A stretch of DNA of 64,000 bases from Chrysoperla carnea. Taxonomy: Eukaryota; Arthropoda; Insecta; Neuroptera; Chrysopidae. Positions 1 through 10,884 of this stretch are shown here, one piece after another (the stretch's first letter is position 1; each line of letters starts with the position of its first letter). The position numbers were made by a program, and so were the translations under genes. The notes beneath the pieces are model-generated. The model worked only from the letters and a program-made list of their open reading frames with translations, made no database searches and was not told the DNA's origin. The stretch is taken from contig NC_058342.1 of NCBI RefSeq assembly GCF_905475395.1, forward strand, positions 14,790,640 through 14,854,639, read 5' to 3'.

Positions 1-395
1 TATCACTATACACCCACGTTTCACAAATACAAATAACCTCAAACTTTGCTATTCTTTGTTGTTCATAGGTATCCATGTTTAAAAAGTTTTTAAAACCATT
101 ACAATTCCAGAAGAGCATATTCCATTTCCGTCCCATATCCATGTCCGATCTATTGCTGTTTATCTTGTGTTCTTGTTGCTATTTGTTCGGTATTGCATGG
201 TTTTCTTCTGAAGATATACCGCTTTGATTGAAGGAATGAGCTCGCGGAAAAAAGAAACAAAGTTAGATTTGAATATTAATAGTTAAAATCTAAAAATTTA
301 GCATTTTACCTACTTTCAATATAGATGTAATTCTTAAGTTATTCGTAATAATGTATTTAATCGAGGAAATGAAACCAAAAACACCCTCTAACTGA
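1..395. other. Intergenic, nothing recognised
   Basis: AT-rich sequence with no supported ORF, RNA gene or repeat found. It ends at the terminal repeat of the element that follows. Confidence 0.5.
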
Positions 396-1153
396 GGAAT
401 TCTCTCCTCGTCAGTAGATTTTTATGGAAGCCGGTGGAAAATGTTTGTCTGAGTGTACTCAAAAATGCTATATGCGTGAGTGCTTGAGACCAGAAATTGT
501 GGCCAGAATATGCGATTTTTTTTTCGAAGTCTTATATATCGAAAACGGTGAGGTTTAGCAAAAAGTGTCAAAAGTCAAAAAGTCTTTAGAATGGTTCAAA
601 ATAAAATGCCATATTTTTTTCAAATAAAATTTTTAACCAAAATCACAAAATAATCATTCATTAGTAATTAATTCATTTTCGTCAATAACGAATTTTTGGC
701 AAAAAAAGTTATGTTTTTTTTCAAACGATATATATATCAAAAAGGATGAGGTTTGGTGAAAATTGTCAAGAGTACAAAAATGCTTAGAATAGTCTAATTT
801 ATAATATCTTAGGACTTTCAAATTAAATTTTTGACTCGAACCACGAAAAAATGTTTATTTTCGTTAACAACGAATATTCGGAAAAATTCCGCAATATTTT
901 TTTCAAATGTTTATGTCTCGAAAACGGTGAGATTAAGTAAAAAATGTTTATAATTGTCCAAAACATAAAATCCAATAGTTTTTTCAAATGTTTAATAAAG
1001 ACAACATGGTGCCCAGGAGTAGGGAACTTCTTCCCCGACGCATAGGCGTAAATAAAAAAAGCACATTACTCAAGTATATGACATTTTTTAGTACACTCAG
1101 ACAAACATTTTCCACCTGCTCCCATAAAAATCTACTGACGAGGAGAGAACTCT
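396..1153. repeat. MITE-like element with long terminal inverted repeats and internal tandem copies
   Basis: The left end (396 to about 476, beginning GGAATTCTCTCCTCGTCAG) is matched in inverted orientation by about 1078-1152. Both arms contain TCAGTAGATTTTTATGG and TGTTTGTCTGAGTGTACT. Between them a unit of about 190 bp recurs roughly three times, each with a 'tcgaaaacggtgagg..ta' stretch (near 540, 735 and 918). No transposase ORF is present. This is a non-autonomous element, and no target-site duplication was recognised. Confidence 0.6.
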
Positions 1154-1449
1154 TGGGTCAAATTTCCTACAGTCATTTCAAATAGTAAATTTTTTTCTGT
1201 CATGCAAGATAAGTACTCTCTTTCTGCACTGTTTTTCGTGCCCAAAATAGTTAATTACCTACTGCGGAGGCCAAATTTATTTATCGCACGCCAAAAATAA
1301 ATTACCTTGGTAGTTTATTATTAACGTGAAATAAAAAAAATTTTAGCACACAGTAATTTGTCCTTTCACAGAAAATCGTGCAGAAATAAAGAATTAATCT
1401 AGAAAAATATCATTTACAATCAGAGCTAATTGTTTATTACAAACTCGAA

Positions 1450-1965
1450 TGATAAAATGGTACTTTTTATAGAACGAATAGTTTCGAAGATACAGCTTTT
1501 CAAAGTTAGTATTTTTTCAAGTTACACGATTTTACGCAAAATTCCATCTTGTAAACCGATAGAGATAGAACAAATGTTTAAATGTAAAAAAAGTTTCTTA
1601 TAAAAAAATTAACAACTTTTGTTTGGACCTTTTTTCGTAAACACCACTGGTTTTTGAAATGTTTCGAAAAATTATTTTCCAGAATATTTTATAAGACCAC
1701 GTTGAAGCTATCTGAAAAATTTCAATTCCCTATCTATTATAGTTTTGGAGAAAATGGACACCGAAATTTGGCCTAATTTGCTCCTTCACCGGTAAACAGT
1801 GATGTTTACGAAAAAATATTGCTGATTTTTTTATAAGAAACATTTATTTTTAAACTTTTGTTCTATCTCTAACGGTTTACAAAATGAAATTTTGCGAAAA
1901 ATCGTATAACCTTATAAGTTGTATCTCCGAAACTATCGCTCCTATAAAAACCGGCTTGATCTCAA
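1450..1965. repeat. Inverted-repeat element sharing the R1 core
   Basis: Arms at about 1450-1665 and 1785-1965 are inverted copies. Each contains the stretch 'taaaccgttagagatagaac' or close variants, followed by 'aacaacttttgtttg' and 'gtaaacatcactg'. The same stretch lies in the middle of the R1 repeats elsewhere in the window, so this element and R1 share a module of about 110 bp. There is no coding capacity. Confidence 0.55.
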
Positions 1966-2275
1966 ATTGCTGCAGATTTAACCTTCTCTAAAAATAAATT
2001 CTAAAATTTTTGATGAAAAACCAGTCCTTCCAAATCAAAATCGGCAAAAACTAAAATAAGGTCAAAATTTTTGAGATTTTTTTATTTTTCAGGATGATTC
2101 GGTTTTTTTCTGAAGTCGAAAACTTGGATTTAACATTGCCTTTACATTGCAAACAACATATCAAAACTACCTGATTTGATGCAATGTCCAATGTTTATTT
2201 TAATTGAATTAATGGTTTCTGGGTTATTTTATTATAATCTTTTTATTAAAAAAGTGATTTGAAATAAAAACTATA
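1966..2275. other. 3' flank of G1, nothing recognised
   Basis: AT-rich DNA downstream of the G1 polyadenylation signals. No ORF, RNA gene or repeat could be supported. Confidence 0.4.
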
Positions 2276-2353
2276 TTTATTTGTCAGCAAAAAAATATTT
2301 ATTTTTTTATAAAGTAAGAACTAGTTTTAAAAGTTTTTCTCGCACTTAACATT

Positions 2354-4699
2354 TTATAAGATGCATGGTCTACCAAAATTGCCTGGATTGCCACTAATGT
2401 TGACTTCTACTGGAGCAACTTGGTTGTTGGTAATTTGATTATTATTTGGGTATCCTACTGATCCTCCAATAACTGATGGTTGTTGAACAGCATATTGAGC
2501 TGGCAAAACTTGTTGAACACTTGGATAGCTTACAACTTGATTGTAAACTGGTAAAGTCTGTAAAATAAATTTTTATCATTTTCCAATTGTTTCGAATTAA
2601 AGTGTTTCAACCCAATCTGATTTAAAAAGGAAGCGAACTTGACGTTTATCGGAAAAATGGTAAAATAAAGTGATTTGAAATATTACCTGGGAAATGGTGG
2701 AGTATTGTGGAGATAATAAACCGTTGTTTACGTTATTGATGATGTTGGACCCTAATCCATTATTTCCAACGATTCCAACACTGTTGATTGCATTTGGATA
2801 TGAAGAAATGGTTTGGATTTGAGAACCTCCAACAACTGATTGAACATTTGGGTAGCTTACAATTTGGTTAACTGGTAATGTCTGCAAAATATAATTTGTT
2901 TAAATATTTTCGATTAACAAATTGGATATACAATGGACCTTGGTTAAGAGGGACCTGAATAAGCGAGAAACCTCCATAAGTGGAACTCATGCTGAGGTCC
3001 CAACACTTTGGCACTAAATTAACTCTGTTAGTTGGACGAAGCAAACCTCTGTATCTGGGATTCGTTCTTTGGATTTTATCGTCATAGTTACCTCTATAGC
3101 TGAGACAGTGAGTGAATTTTATATGAATTAACCTCTATAACTGAAAACTGAGAAAATATTGTTTTTTTTTTTGTTTGTTTACTTATTCTTATTCTACCCG
3201 TAAATTCCACACTAACTAATTTTGAGCCTCAAGTTTTAGTTTTGTTTATCTCGCAGTACTAGCGTAAAATCCCACGGGCCCCCATGATAAATTTCTTATT
3301 TGATTTTTTTTGATAAATCACAATGTGTAGGAGTTAGAAACTTGTTTTTCCCTATAGCTTCCTATTTTTAACTACACCTAAACTGTATAGTAGCTGGTTT
3401 AAGACATTACCTGTGCATAACCAGGATATTGAACAGTTGATAAACCACTGTTTACGTTGTTTATGATGTTGGAACCACCAAGTCCATTGTTTCCAATGAG
3501 TCCAACACTGCTAATTACATTTGGATATGCACCAATAGTTTGGATTTGTGGATTTCCAATGTTGTTAATGTAGTTGACTGGTCCAGACTATAAGTTCAGA
3601 AAAATTGTTGAAAATATGTTTAGTTTTTCGATATTCAATGATTTAAAATTTTAAGCTTAATTTATGGACAAATCATTGTAGGAATATTGTTGTTAATAGA
3701 AAATTTGACCTATTTAAGTTCGAAAACTTCTAGAATTTATTTTGTTTTAAGTCTTTTTTTGTGAGCTTGGTTACATTCCGGATTTAATCCTAGTAGGAAC
3801 AATTTAAAAAAAAAAAAACAAAAACTAAAAATATTCCTTTAAAGTATAGAATTAAAACATATTTCTGCCATCTATTGCGCAAAAAAAACAATTTTTGGAA
3901 ATTTAAAACAAATAAACATGTGCTAAAATATATAAATAAATTATTATACCATGTATATATGTAATATGCAAGGTATACTAAGTTTAGTCCCAAGTTTGTA
4001 ACGCTTAAAAATATTCATGCTATGAACAAAATTTTGGTATGGGTGTTCATAAAATCACCTAATTAGTCCATTTTCGGTTTTCTATCCGTCTGTCCGTCTG
4101 TCTGTCAACAAGATAACTCAACAATGGTATTTCAACAATTAACTCAGTCAATTGTTTGTTTTCACTTGTTAAATTTTAAAATTATCAAATAGTCTCAAAA
4201 AAATATCTGAAAGAATTAATTTGATATTTTTAAGAAAAAATTTATCTTCAAAATATTGTACTAATTTAATAATTTGATAAAATTTTTGATCAATTTTACA
4301 TTTTCATATCCAAAATTCATAGACCGGAAAAAATAGACCGAAAAAAATTTCTGTAATAGTGTCCCAGAATCCAAAAAACTCCTCTATTGTAAACAAACTC
4401 AACCCAACCAACTCACTCGTAATTACAACAAATCTACGGATCAATAAAATTTTCGGTTAATTTTTCCGGTTGTATTTTTTCCGAATATCGATAAAAATAG
4501 TAGCGAAATATCCTGTTTTAAAATTATTTACCTGAATTGGATACACAGATTGCACTTGATTATCATTTAAGTAAGTAAGTGAACCTTGGTTGGAGAATGG
4601 TGAACCATTTTGATTGTCTGATAAATAGCTTAATGGTTGAGCCATGGTACAACAAACAACTGCTACCAACAATGAAGCACAAACTTGTTTGAATGCCAT
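2354..4699 (-). CDS. G1: secreted N/Q/G-rich family protein, four exons, 247 aa
   Basis: Inferred exons on the minus strand are 4699-4532, 3587-3411, 2881-2687 and 2557-2354. They are 56, 59, 65 and 67 codons plus stop, all with GT..AG junctions in phase 0. Residues 1-20 (MAFKQVCASLLVAVVCCTMA) look like a signal peptide. Next come module A (two YL.DN motifs), module B (IQTIGAYPNVISSVGLIGNN), an extra exon starting TLPVNQIVSYPN and running into a second B-type segment (IQTISSYPNAINSVGIVGNN), and module C ending in GRPCIL. The extra exon makes G1 the longest member and looks like an internal exon duplication. Tandem AATAAA signals lie at 2298-2303 and 2276-2281. Intron 1 carries an R1 copy and intron 2 a decayed transposon-like segment. 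The function is unknown. A secreted structural or effector-like protein is an inference. Confidence 0.85.
2934..3170. repeat. Decayed pogo/Tigger-like repeat inside G1 intron 2
   Basis: The segment contains degenerate repeats of 'acctctataactga' and 'aagagggacctgaataag', the kind of terminal sequence seen in pogo/Tigger-type elements. It lies wholly within the 529-bp intron 2882-3410. There is no ORF. The class assignment rests on terminal-motif resemblance only. Confidence 0.3.
3946..4168 (+). repeat. R1 element, internally deleted copy
   Basis: It has the R1 start (ATACCATGTATA), the GTCC/GTCT microsatellite and the R1 end (TCAACAATTAACTCAGTC ... CACTTG), but the central part of about 400 bp is missing. 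It is flanked by TT on both sides and lies in intron 1 of G1. Confidence 0.7.
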
Positions 4700-4779
4700 T
4701 TTTAATAATTTTTATTGTTAATTATTGTTAAATAATTTAATTATTTTAAATTCAGAATGTAATTCGTATGTTTTGAAGT

Positions 4780-4840
4780 CTTTTTATATACAAATGTGAA
4801 CATGCTTAAACGCATTTTTGACAATATTTGTGCGTGATTA
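4780..4840 (-). promoter_or_regulatory. G1 core promoter and family upstream element
   Basis: Minus strand. TATATAAAAAG lies at 4790-4780, about 80 bases before the ATG, followed by the family start-site sequence ACTTCAAAACATACGAATT. Upstream are ATGCGTTTAAGCATG and TAATCACGCACAA, shared with other members. Confidence 0.7.
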
Positions 4841-4956
4841 TAAAGAAAAACATTAAGATTAGATATTAAATTGAGAATTAAATTTTGAAAAAGGCATTAA
4901 TAATTTCATATATATTCATTCATTATTTCTGTATCAGTAACATATATTAATCTTTT

Positions 4957-5225
4957 AATAATAATAATAATAATAGGGTTTAACCTCCGTTTTTGTGACA
5001 TTTTTATTAAATTACATTCATGTTTCTATAATTATATTATTTATTATTTATTAACGGTTATTTCGTTCTTATCCAAGCGACGACAATGGACCAATTCTAC
5101 CGCCTCATTAATTATAATTTTAATTGATTAGACTGCCGCTGCCTGGATTCGAACCTGCAACCTAATTCTAAGCAGTCAAACGGTCAAAGACTAAAGCCTT
5201 AGACCGCTCGGCTATTTAGGTTGTA
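4957..5225 (-). repeat. tRNA-derived SINE
   Basis: Read on the minus strand, 5214-5197 matches an A box (TAGCCGAGCGGTCTAAGG, Leu/Ser type) and 5155-5145 a B box (GGTTCGAATCC). The body then runs to a (TTA)n-like tail at about 4976-4957. The cloverleaf is not well preserved and the body is too long for a tRNA gene, so a SINE, or a tRNA pseudogene with repeat tail, is the better reading. Confidence 0.55.
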
Positions 5226-5417
5226 AATCCTTTAACTTCTATTCTCGTGTTTGAGGTTTTACGTTTCAGAGTACGTAGATTACGAAAATTAAAAAAAAAA
5301 TTGTATCCGCTTTACTCCAAATGCCGTAACTCAAAATCTTTTCCAGAGTTTATCTCGTTTCCCTAGAATGTTGAAAATAGGTATATAACTTTGAGTTTTT
5401 GGCCTTTAGTATCTTCC

Positions 5418-6415
5418 CCCGCACACAATTTATTGATTTTTGGTTTCGGTTAAGACTTTTTTAAAATTATGGATTAAGGTAGGATCATGGTGATCAAAAG
5501 TTTTTGTAGAATTAACCGTCGAAAACCCTTCCTCTCTAGCTACGAACCTTCAAAGATTATACCTACATGAGATATTGATTTTTGGGTTCGTTTAAAATTT
5601 TTTTAAAACTATAAATTAAGGAAATTTTGATTATGGTGATCAAAAGTTCTTATGGATTCAACCTCAAAAACCCTTTCCGTCAGAGCTACGGCCCTTCAAA
5701 GGGCACAAATTTAGAGTTCCGAATTTTCCACATTGTTGTGTTATAAATCTTGCTTATATTTCGGTAACGATTTTTCTCGTTCGAAAAATGAAAGTATGAG
5801 TATGTCAAGACCCAATAGGCTCAACCCTTGGCAACCCTTTTTTTCCTAGATATGGCCCTTCATAGGGCCAAAATTCTAGATTTCCTTATTTTCAACACAC
5901 TCTTTTTATGAATGTTATGTGTGTATCGATAACTATTTTTCTCGTTAGAAAAATGGCTTGTGATTAAAGTGTAAAGCCCTTATGAATCAATCATTAAAAA
6001 CTGATTACTTCGACTCAGACAAGATTTTTTTTTTGTATAGTCATACTATAAATGCCATTTCTGTCTTGTTCTACCCTTTATTTTCTTTTTGTAAATTATT
6101 TTCTTTGGAAGCATGCAATCGTGCACGTGACAATCTGCAAATATCTCATGCAGGCATAACTTTTGAAGGGCCGTAGCTCGGAAAGCAAGGGTTTTTTGAG
6201 AATTGGTCCAGAATTACTTTTGATCAGCATGACCAAAACTACCTTAATCTATAGTTTTCAAAAAATCGAAATCGAAACCAAAAATCAATATCTCATGTAG
6301 GCATTATCTTTGAAGAGCTGTAGTTTGAACTTTTGATGAGCATAATCAAAATTACCTTAATCCATGGTTCTAAAAAATTCTAATCGAAGCCAAAAATCAT
6401 TGAATTGTGTGCGGG
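5418..6415. repeat. Long-inverted-repeat element, about 1.0 kb
   Basis: Ends CCCGCACACAATT (5418) and AATTGTGTGCGGG (to 6415) are inverted copies. Inverted similarity continues for roughly 280 bp, with 'tattgatttttgg..tcg', 'ggtgatcaaaag' and 'gagctacggcccttc' seen on both arms. Within each arm a unit is repeated about twice. The ORF reading through it is short and not protein-like. No transposase was found. Confidence 0.6.
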
Positions 6416-7457
6416 ATCCTTTCATATCAACTGGACTGAGAATCTTAAGAGAGTGAAAGAAGCGGGGCCGGATGAAACCATGCCTTCGAACAAAATCTAA
6501 TAAAAAGTGTGATGTGCTTTATTTACTACGACATTAAAGTGCTAAATTAAACCAAAATAATGAAGTTTACTTTTTTTTTGCCTATGATCCTGTTCATTGT
6601 AAAACAAGCGAATATTCAGTATATATACGTCAAGCGACGTTGTCGTTCAGAGTCCATTTTACATACGAAAGAGACAAAGAAACCACCTATCTTTTCTTTC
6701 TTGTCGATTACAGTGTTGCTTACTCAACCCGATAGTGTCAGCGGTAAAAGTCAAGACGTAATCAGTCGTTTTCTCAGTATCCTGGTTAAGTAATTACTTG
6801 TGAAATAAATAGATAATATGCATAATTTTGGAAAAATAAGTAGTGTGTTAAACCCAGGCCAAATCTTTTGCCCTTACTTAATGCAAAAAAGTGAAATAAT
6901 GAAAAATAAAAAGAATTTGAAAGACCTCAACAGGAAAGATTATTTTTCAATAAAAGTTATGGAAGAAAGTAGAGATATACTCCCAAAATTAGAAGAAGCA
7001 TAGAAGAAGGGAAATAAATACCCCTAAATCGAGACAGAGCGAGATCGTTTTTAGGCACCTTTTTTTTTAAATTAACTTGTACCCTTGATCCGGCGCTGCG
7101 TATCTAAAATACGTCAAACTTATTATAAAAGAAAGCGTAACTAAAGAAAAACAAAAGAGAGAGCTGTCTTCGTCGCTACAAAACAACATAAATCCAAGAA
7201 AACAAGATATATGACACGTCAAAGTACAAAAGGACTAATGCCTTCGTTTTATGAGAAATAGGTCAAATATTTTTTCTAACTATACAACCAATAAGAAGCA
7301 GAGTAAGTAATAAACGAAAAAGAAAAACGTGTGGGAAAAAGACCACAACCCTTCAGCAAGCACAGACAAAACATTTAGAGTAATTAAAGAACCAGGAGGA
7401 AGTAGCTGGAAGAAGCCTATTATTCGGATAAAGGATTACATAAAATAGCCAATCTTA
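6416..7457 (+). other. Degraded region, possible LINE ORF1 remnant
   Basis: Short open stretches lie at 6560-6793 and 6818-7003. The second ends with SIKVMEESRDILPKLEEA and continues past a stop as KKG. This basic, helical pattern resembles the tail of some LINE ORF1-type proteins. Similarity is weak and no start or full domain is seen. The rest is AT-rich with nothing recognised. Confidence 0.2.
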
Positions 7458-8589
7458 GGAAGTCCTCAATAACAGCTCCGATTTTGTTTTCAAAACGATT
7501 CTTTTTGTATACTATTTAAAATCCGAAACATTTCAGATGGGGGAAATAATCTGGAGGGGGAATAGCCAATGTCGTGACTGATATATCGACTCCCAGCCTA
7601 AATCGCTAATGATAGAAGTTTGAAATTTCGAGAAGATATGGACTTTATACTGTAAGTGTTACATAAGAAAGAATTTTTCGAAATTCATCTCCTGAAAGGG
7701 GGAAATAGGGAAAGTTGTATGAAAATATATAAAACTGTACTTAACTGATTTTAAAAATTCTTTCACCTATAGAATGCTACATTATCAGCAAGTAACATAT
7801 GTTGTATTTTATTTTCAAAAAAAGTTAGGGTTCCGCACTAAAAGTTAAAATTAATTTTTATTGCTATTAAGTTGAAATACATTTTTTGTGGAAAAAAATC
7901 ACGCAAGAATGAATTTTTTATATAAGTTGCAAAAATATTGTTTAAAAAATATAAATAACTAGTAAGTATCCACGTTATAGTCTTTAATTCTCTTAAGTTC
8001 CCTTATGTTCAGTATTTAATGGATTGTCCTGACCATGACTTTTAGTGCGAATCCCGAATAATTTTGAAAAGATTCGGTCATGTCACTTGTTGATAATATA
8101 GCATTCTAAAGATGAATAAATTTTTAAAATCGGTAACGTAGTGAACTCAAAAATGTCGGTTTCAGTATTTAATTGATTTTAACTTTTGGTGCGGAACCTT
8201 AATTTTTTGAAAATAAAATATAGCTCATTTTACTTGTTGATAATGTAGCATTCTATAGGTGAAAGAACTTATAAAATCGGTTACGTATATTGAATTCAAA
8301 AATGACGGTTTTTATATATTTTCATACAAACTTTCATCCCCTATTTCACCCTTTTAGGGAATGAATTTCGAAAAATCCTTTTTTATGTGACATTTCTAGT
8401 TTAAAATCAATATTCAAACTTCTATCATTAGCGATTTAGGTTGGGAGTCGATATATCAATCGCGACATTGTTTATTCCCCCTCCAGGTTATTTCCCCCAT
8501 CTGAAATGTTTCTGATTTTAAAGAATATACAAAAAGATTCATTTTGAAAAAAAAAAAAATCAAAATCGGCGCTGTTATTGAGGACTTCC
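7458..8589. repeat. Long-inverted-repeat element with internal tandem copies
   Basis: GGAAGTCCTCAATAACAGC at 7458 is matched inverted at the right end (to 8589). The arms stay similar for about 400 bp, sharing 'atttcagatgggggaaataa', 'gcgatttaggttgggagtcg' and 'agaatgctacattatca'. In the right half a unit of about 135 bp carrying 'cttgttgataatrtagcattc' occurs twice. There is no coding capacity. This is a foldback-like non-autonomous element. Confidence 0.6.
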
Positions 8590-8746
8590 AAGTAAAAACA
8601 TTCATTGATGCGACTATATGGAGATAGGGTTCCGATCTATTGAAAATTTTTTTGCATTTAATATATTTAAAATGCATATAATTATAATTATAGATTGAAA
8701 ATAAATGTGCTTTACCATTGATACGGCCTCATATCATTGATACGGC

Positions 8747-8762
8747 GGTAGCTACGCCCCTG
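8747..8762 (-). repeat. hAT-type terminal repeat remnant
   Basis: CAGGGGCGTAGCTACC on the minus strand is typical of hAT superfamily termini. The rest of the element is not recognisable between here and the R1 copy. Confidence 0.3.
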
Positions 8763-8960
8763 ATTTCACCGTTAAATTGTTATAAACAAATTAAGGGTCT
8801 AAAACAATTTCTTTCTAATTTTTTTTCTGCTCAACAAAAGGTTGTATGGATATAATATTTCGGCAGAAATGTTGTGTTTTGAGAATACACAGTTTTTTTT
8901 TGTTAATATATCTATTCTGTTAATATATCTACTATAAATATATATATTCATCGCATTTTT

Positions 8961-9561
8961 ATACCATGTATATGAAATATATCAAGGTATACTCAGTTTA
9001 TTATACCATGTATATGAAATATATTAAGGTATACTAAGTTTAGTCCCAAGTTTGTAAAATTTTGGTACAGGGGTTCATAAAATCACCTAATTAGTCCATT
9101 TCTGGTTGTCCGTCTGTCTGTCTGTCAGTCGTATGTCATCACGATAACTCAAAAACGAAAATAAAATTTCAAGTTGAAATTTTTACGTGTGTGCTCAGGT
9201 CGTAAAAAGTGAGGCCGAGTTTGTAAATGAGCAACATATGTCAATTGGGTCTTGGGTTCAATATTGTAAACCGTTAGAGTTAGAACAAAAATTTGAATGT
9301 AAAAAATGTTATAAAATAATAAACAACTTCTGTTTGAAACATTTTTTTTGTAAACATCACTGTTTATCCACGAGGGTGCTAATTAGGTGCAAATTTTATA
9401 GTTTGTATTAATATGGAAATAACAGTTATGTGTGTGGGGCTGTTTAAGAGTGGATATCTTTCTTTATTTACGTGACGTCAATAAACAAACAATTGCGTCG
9501 TAAACACTGTCTATACATGGTATTACAATAGTTAACTCAGTCAATTGTTTGTTTTCACTTG
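8961..9561 (+). repeat. R1 element (full-length-like) preceded by a partial 5' end
   Basis: A 40-bp fragment of the R1 5' end (8961-8999) is followed by a longer copy at 9003-9561. That copy has ATACCATGTATATG, the GTCCGTCTGTCTGTCTG microsatellite, the core 'aaaccgttagagttagaac', the subterminal CATGGTAT and the terminal hairpin before CACTTG|TT. An ORF at 9187-9411 is chance reading through the repeat. Confidence 0.75.
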
Positions 9562-9595
9562 TTGAATAATATGTTTAAAACAAAACAGCATTTTT

Positions 9596-9817
9596 TTTTA
9601 AATATTTTAAGACTCAATTCACTTAGCTTACACCTTTTCTGCGCTACTTTTTTTAAAAATAGTTTAGAATTTAAAAAAATTGTATGAAAAAAATGGTGAT
9701 TTAAAAAAAAAATTTATTAATTTGTCAGCAAAAATATATTTATTTTTTATAAACAAAATAACAATATTTGTACAAAATTTTTCTGACACTCAACATTTTA
9801 GCAAAATATATCCTGGA
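9596..9817 (-). other. G2 3' UTR/flank, duplicated at G9
   Basis: This stretch downstream of the G2 stop is closely similar to 53100-53326 downstream of G9. Both contain 'attcacttagcttacac' and 'tctgcgctactttttt', then the polyadenylation region (AATAAA at 9744-9739) with the family motif TTTTTGCTGACAAATTAAT. The duplication that produced G2 and G9 therefore included at least 200 bp beyond the gene. Confidence 0.65.
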
Positions 9818-10608
9818 TTAAAAGTAAACTGGACCATTACCAATGTAACCAGGGCAAGGTTGTTGACCACCAATGTTGACTTCCACTGGAGCAACTTGGT
9901 TGTTGGTGATTTGATTGTTATTGTTTGGGTATCCTACTGGTCCACCAATGTAAGCTGGTTGTTGAACAGCATATTGAGCAACTGGTAAGACTTGTTGAGC
10001 ACTTGGGTAACTTACAACTTGATTGTAAACTGGTAAAGCCTATAAAATAAATTTTGGTTATTTTAAAAATTTCTTCGAATCAAAGTATTTCAAATTAAGA
10101 TTATTATAAGAAAAACTTTGTTGTTTAGAAGTCAGCCTTCTTAAATTTGTTAATGTGTTCAAAATTTGAAAAAAAATTACCTGTGCATAACCCGGATATT
10201 GAATTGAGGATAATCCATTTACATTGTTGAAAATATTAGAACCGAATACGTTGTTTCCAACGAGTCCAACATTGCTAATCACACCTGGATATGACCCAAT
10301 GGTTTGTACTTGAGAGCTACCAATGTTGTTGATATAGTTCACTGGTCCTGACTATAAAATTAAAAGTAAAACAATCAATTAAAAAAATTACAAGAATTAA
10401 GACAATTGTTTAATTCAATAATTACCTGTGGGTAAACAATGGGTTGGTTTACGCCATCATCTCTTAAGTAAGTAAAGGAACCTTGGTTTGAGAATGGTGA
10501 ACCATTTTGATCGTTATCTCTTAAGTAACTCAATGGTGTTGCCACTGATAAAACAGTGCAACAAGCTACTGTTACCAACAATGAAGTACAAACTTGTTTG
10601 AATGCCAT
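9818..10608 (-). CDS. G2: secreted family protein, three exons, 191 aa
   Basis: Exons are 10608-10426 (61 codons), 10351-10181 (57) and 10039-9818 (73 plus stop). All introns are short (74 and 141 bp), GT..AG and phase 0. Residues 1-23 form a signal peptide (MAFKQVCTSLLVTVACCTVL, then SVA before TPLSY). Module A has YLRDNDQNGSPFSNQG and a second YLRD. Module B has QVQTIGSYPGVISNVGLVGN, with FGSNIFNNVN. Module C has ALPVYNQVVSYPSAQQVLP and ends QQPCPGYIGNGPVYF with one cysteine. It is closest to G9, especially in exon 3 and beyond the stop. The open frames beginning inside exon 2 or 3 are not separate genes. Role unknown. The absence of transmembrane segments and enzymatic motifs fits a secreted structural or effector-like protein. 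Confidence 0.87.
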
Positions 10609-10685
10609 TTTTAATAATTTTTATTTAATTATTGTTAAATAATTTAATTATTTTAGTTGAGTATGAAATTCACTTACTTGGAATT

Positions 10686-10747
10686 CTTTTTATATAAAAT
10701 TTTTATCATGATTAAAGTTTTTTAATCCAAAATTGTGCGTGATTATA
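10686..10747 (-). promoter_or_regulatory. G2 core promoter and family upstream element
   Basis: Minus strand: TATATAAAAAG at 10696-10686 and, about 40 bases further upstream, ATAATCACGCACAATTTTGG, the conserved element of the family. Confidence 0.7.
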
Positions 10748-10884
10748 AATGAAAACAATTTGATTCGAAATTGATAAAAGATATGTTGATATGAAAAAGA
10801 TAAAAACATTTATTTTTATAAGAAGAATAAATGAATGAAATTTTTGAAACATTCAAAAATATTTTATACATCAGCTATATTTTT

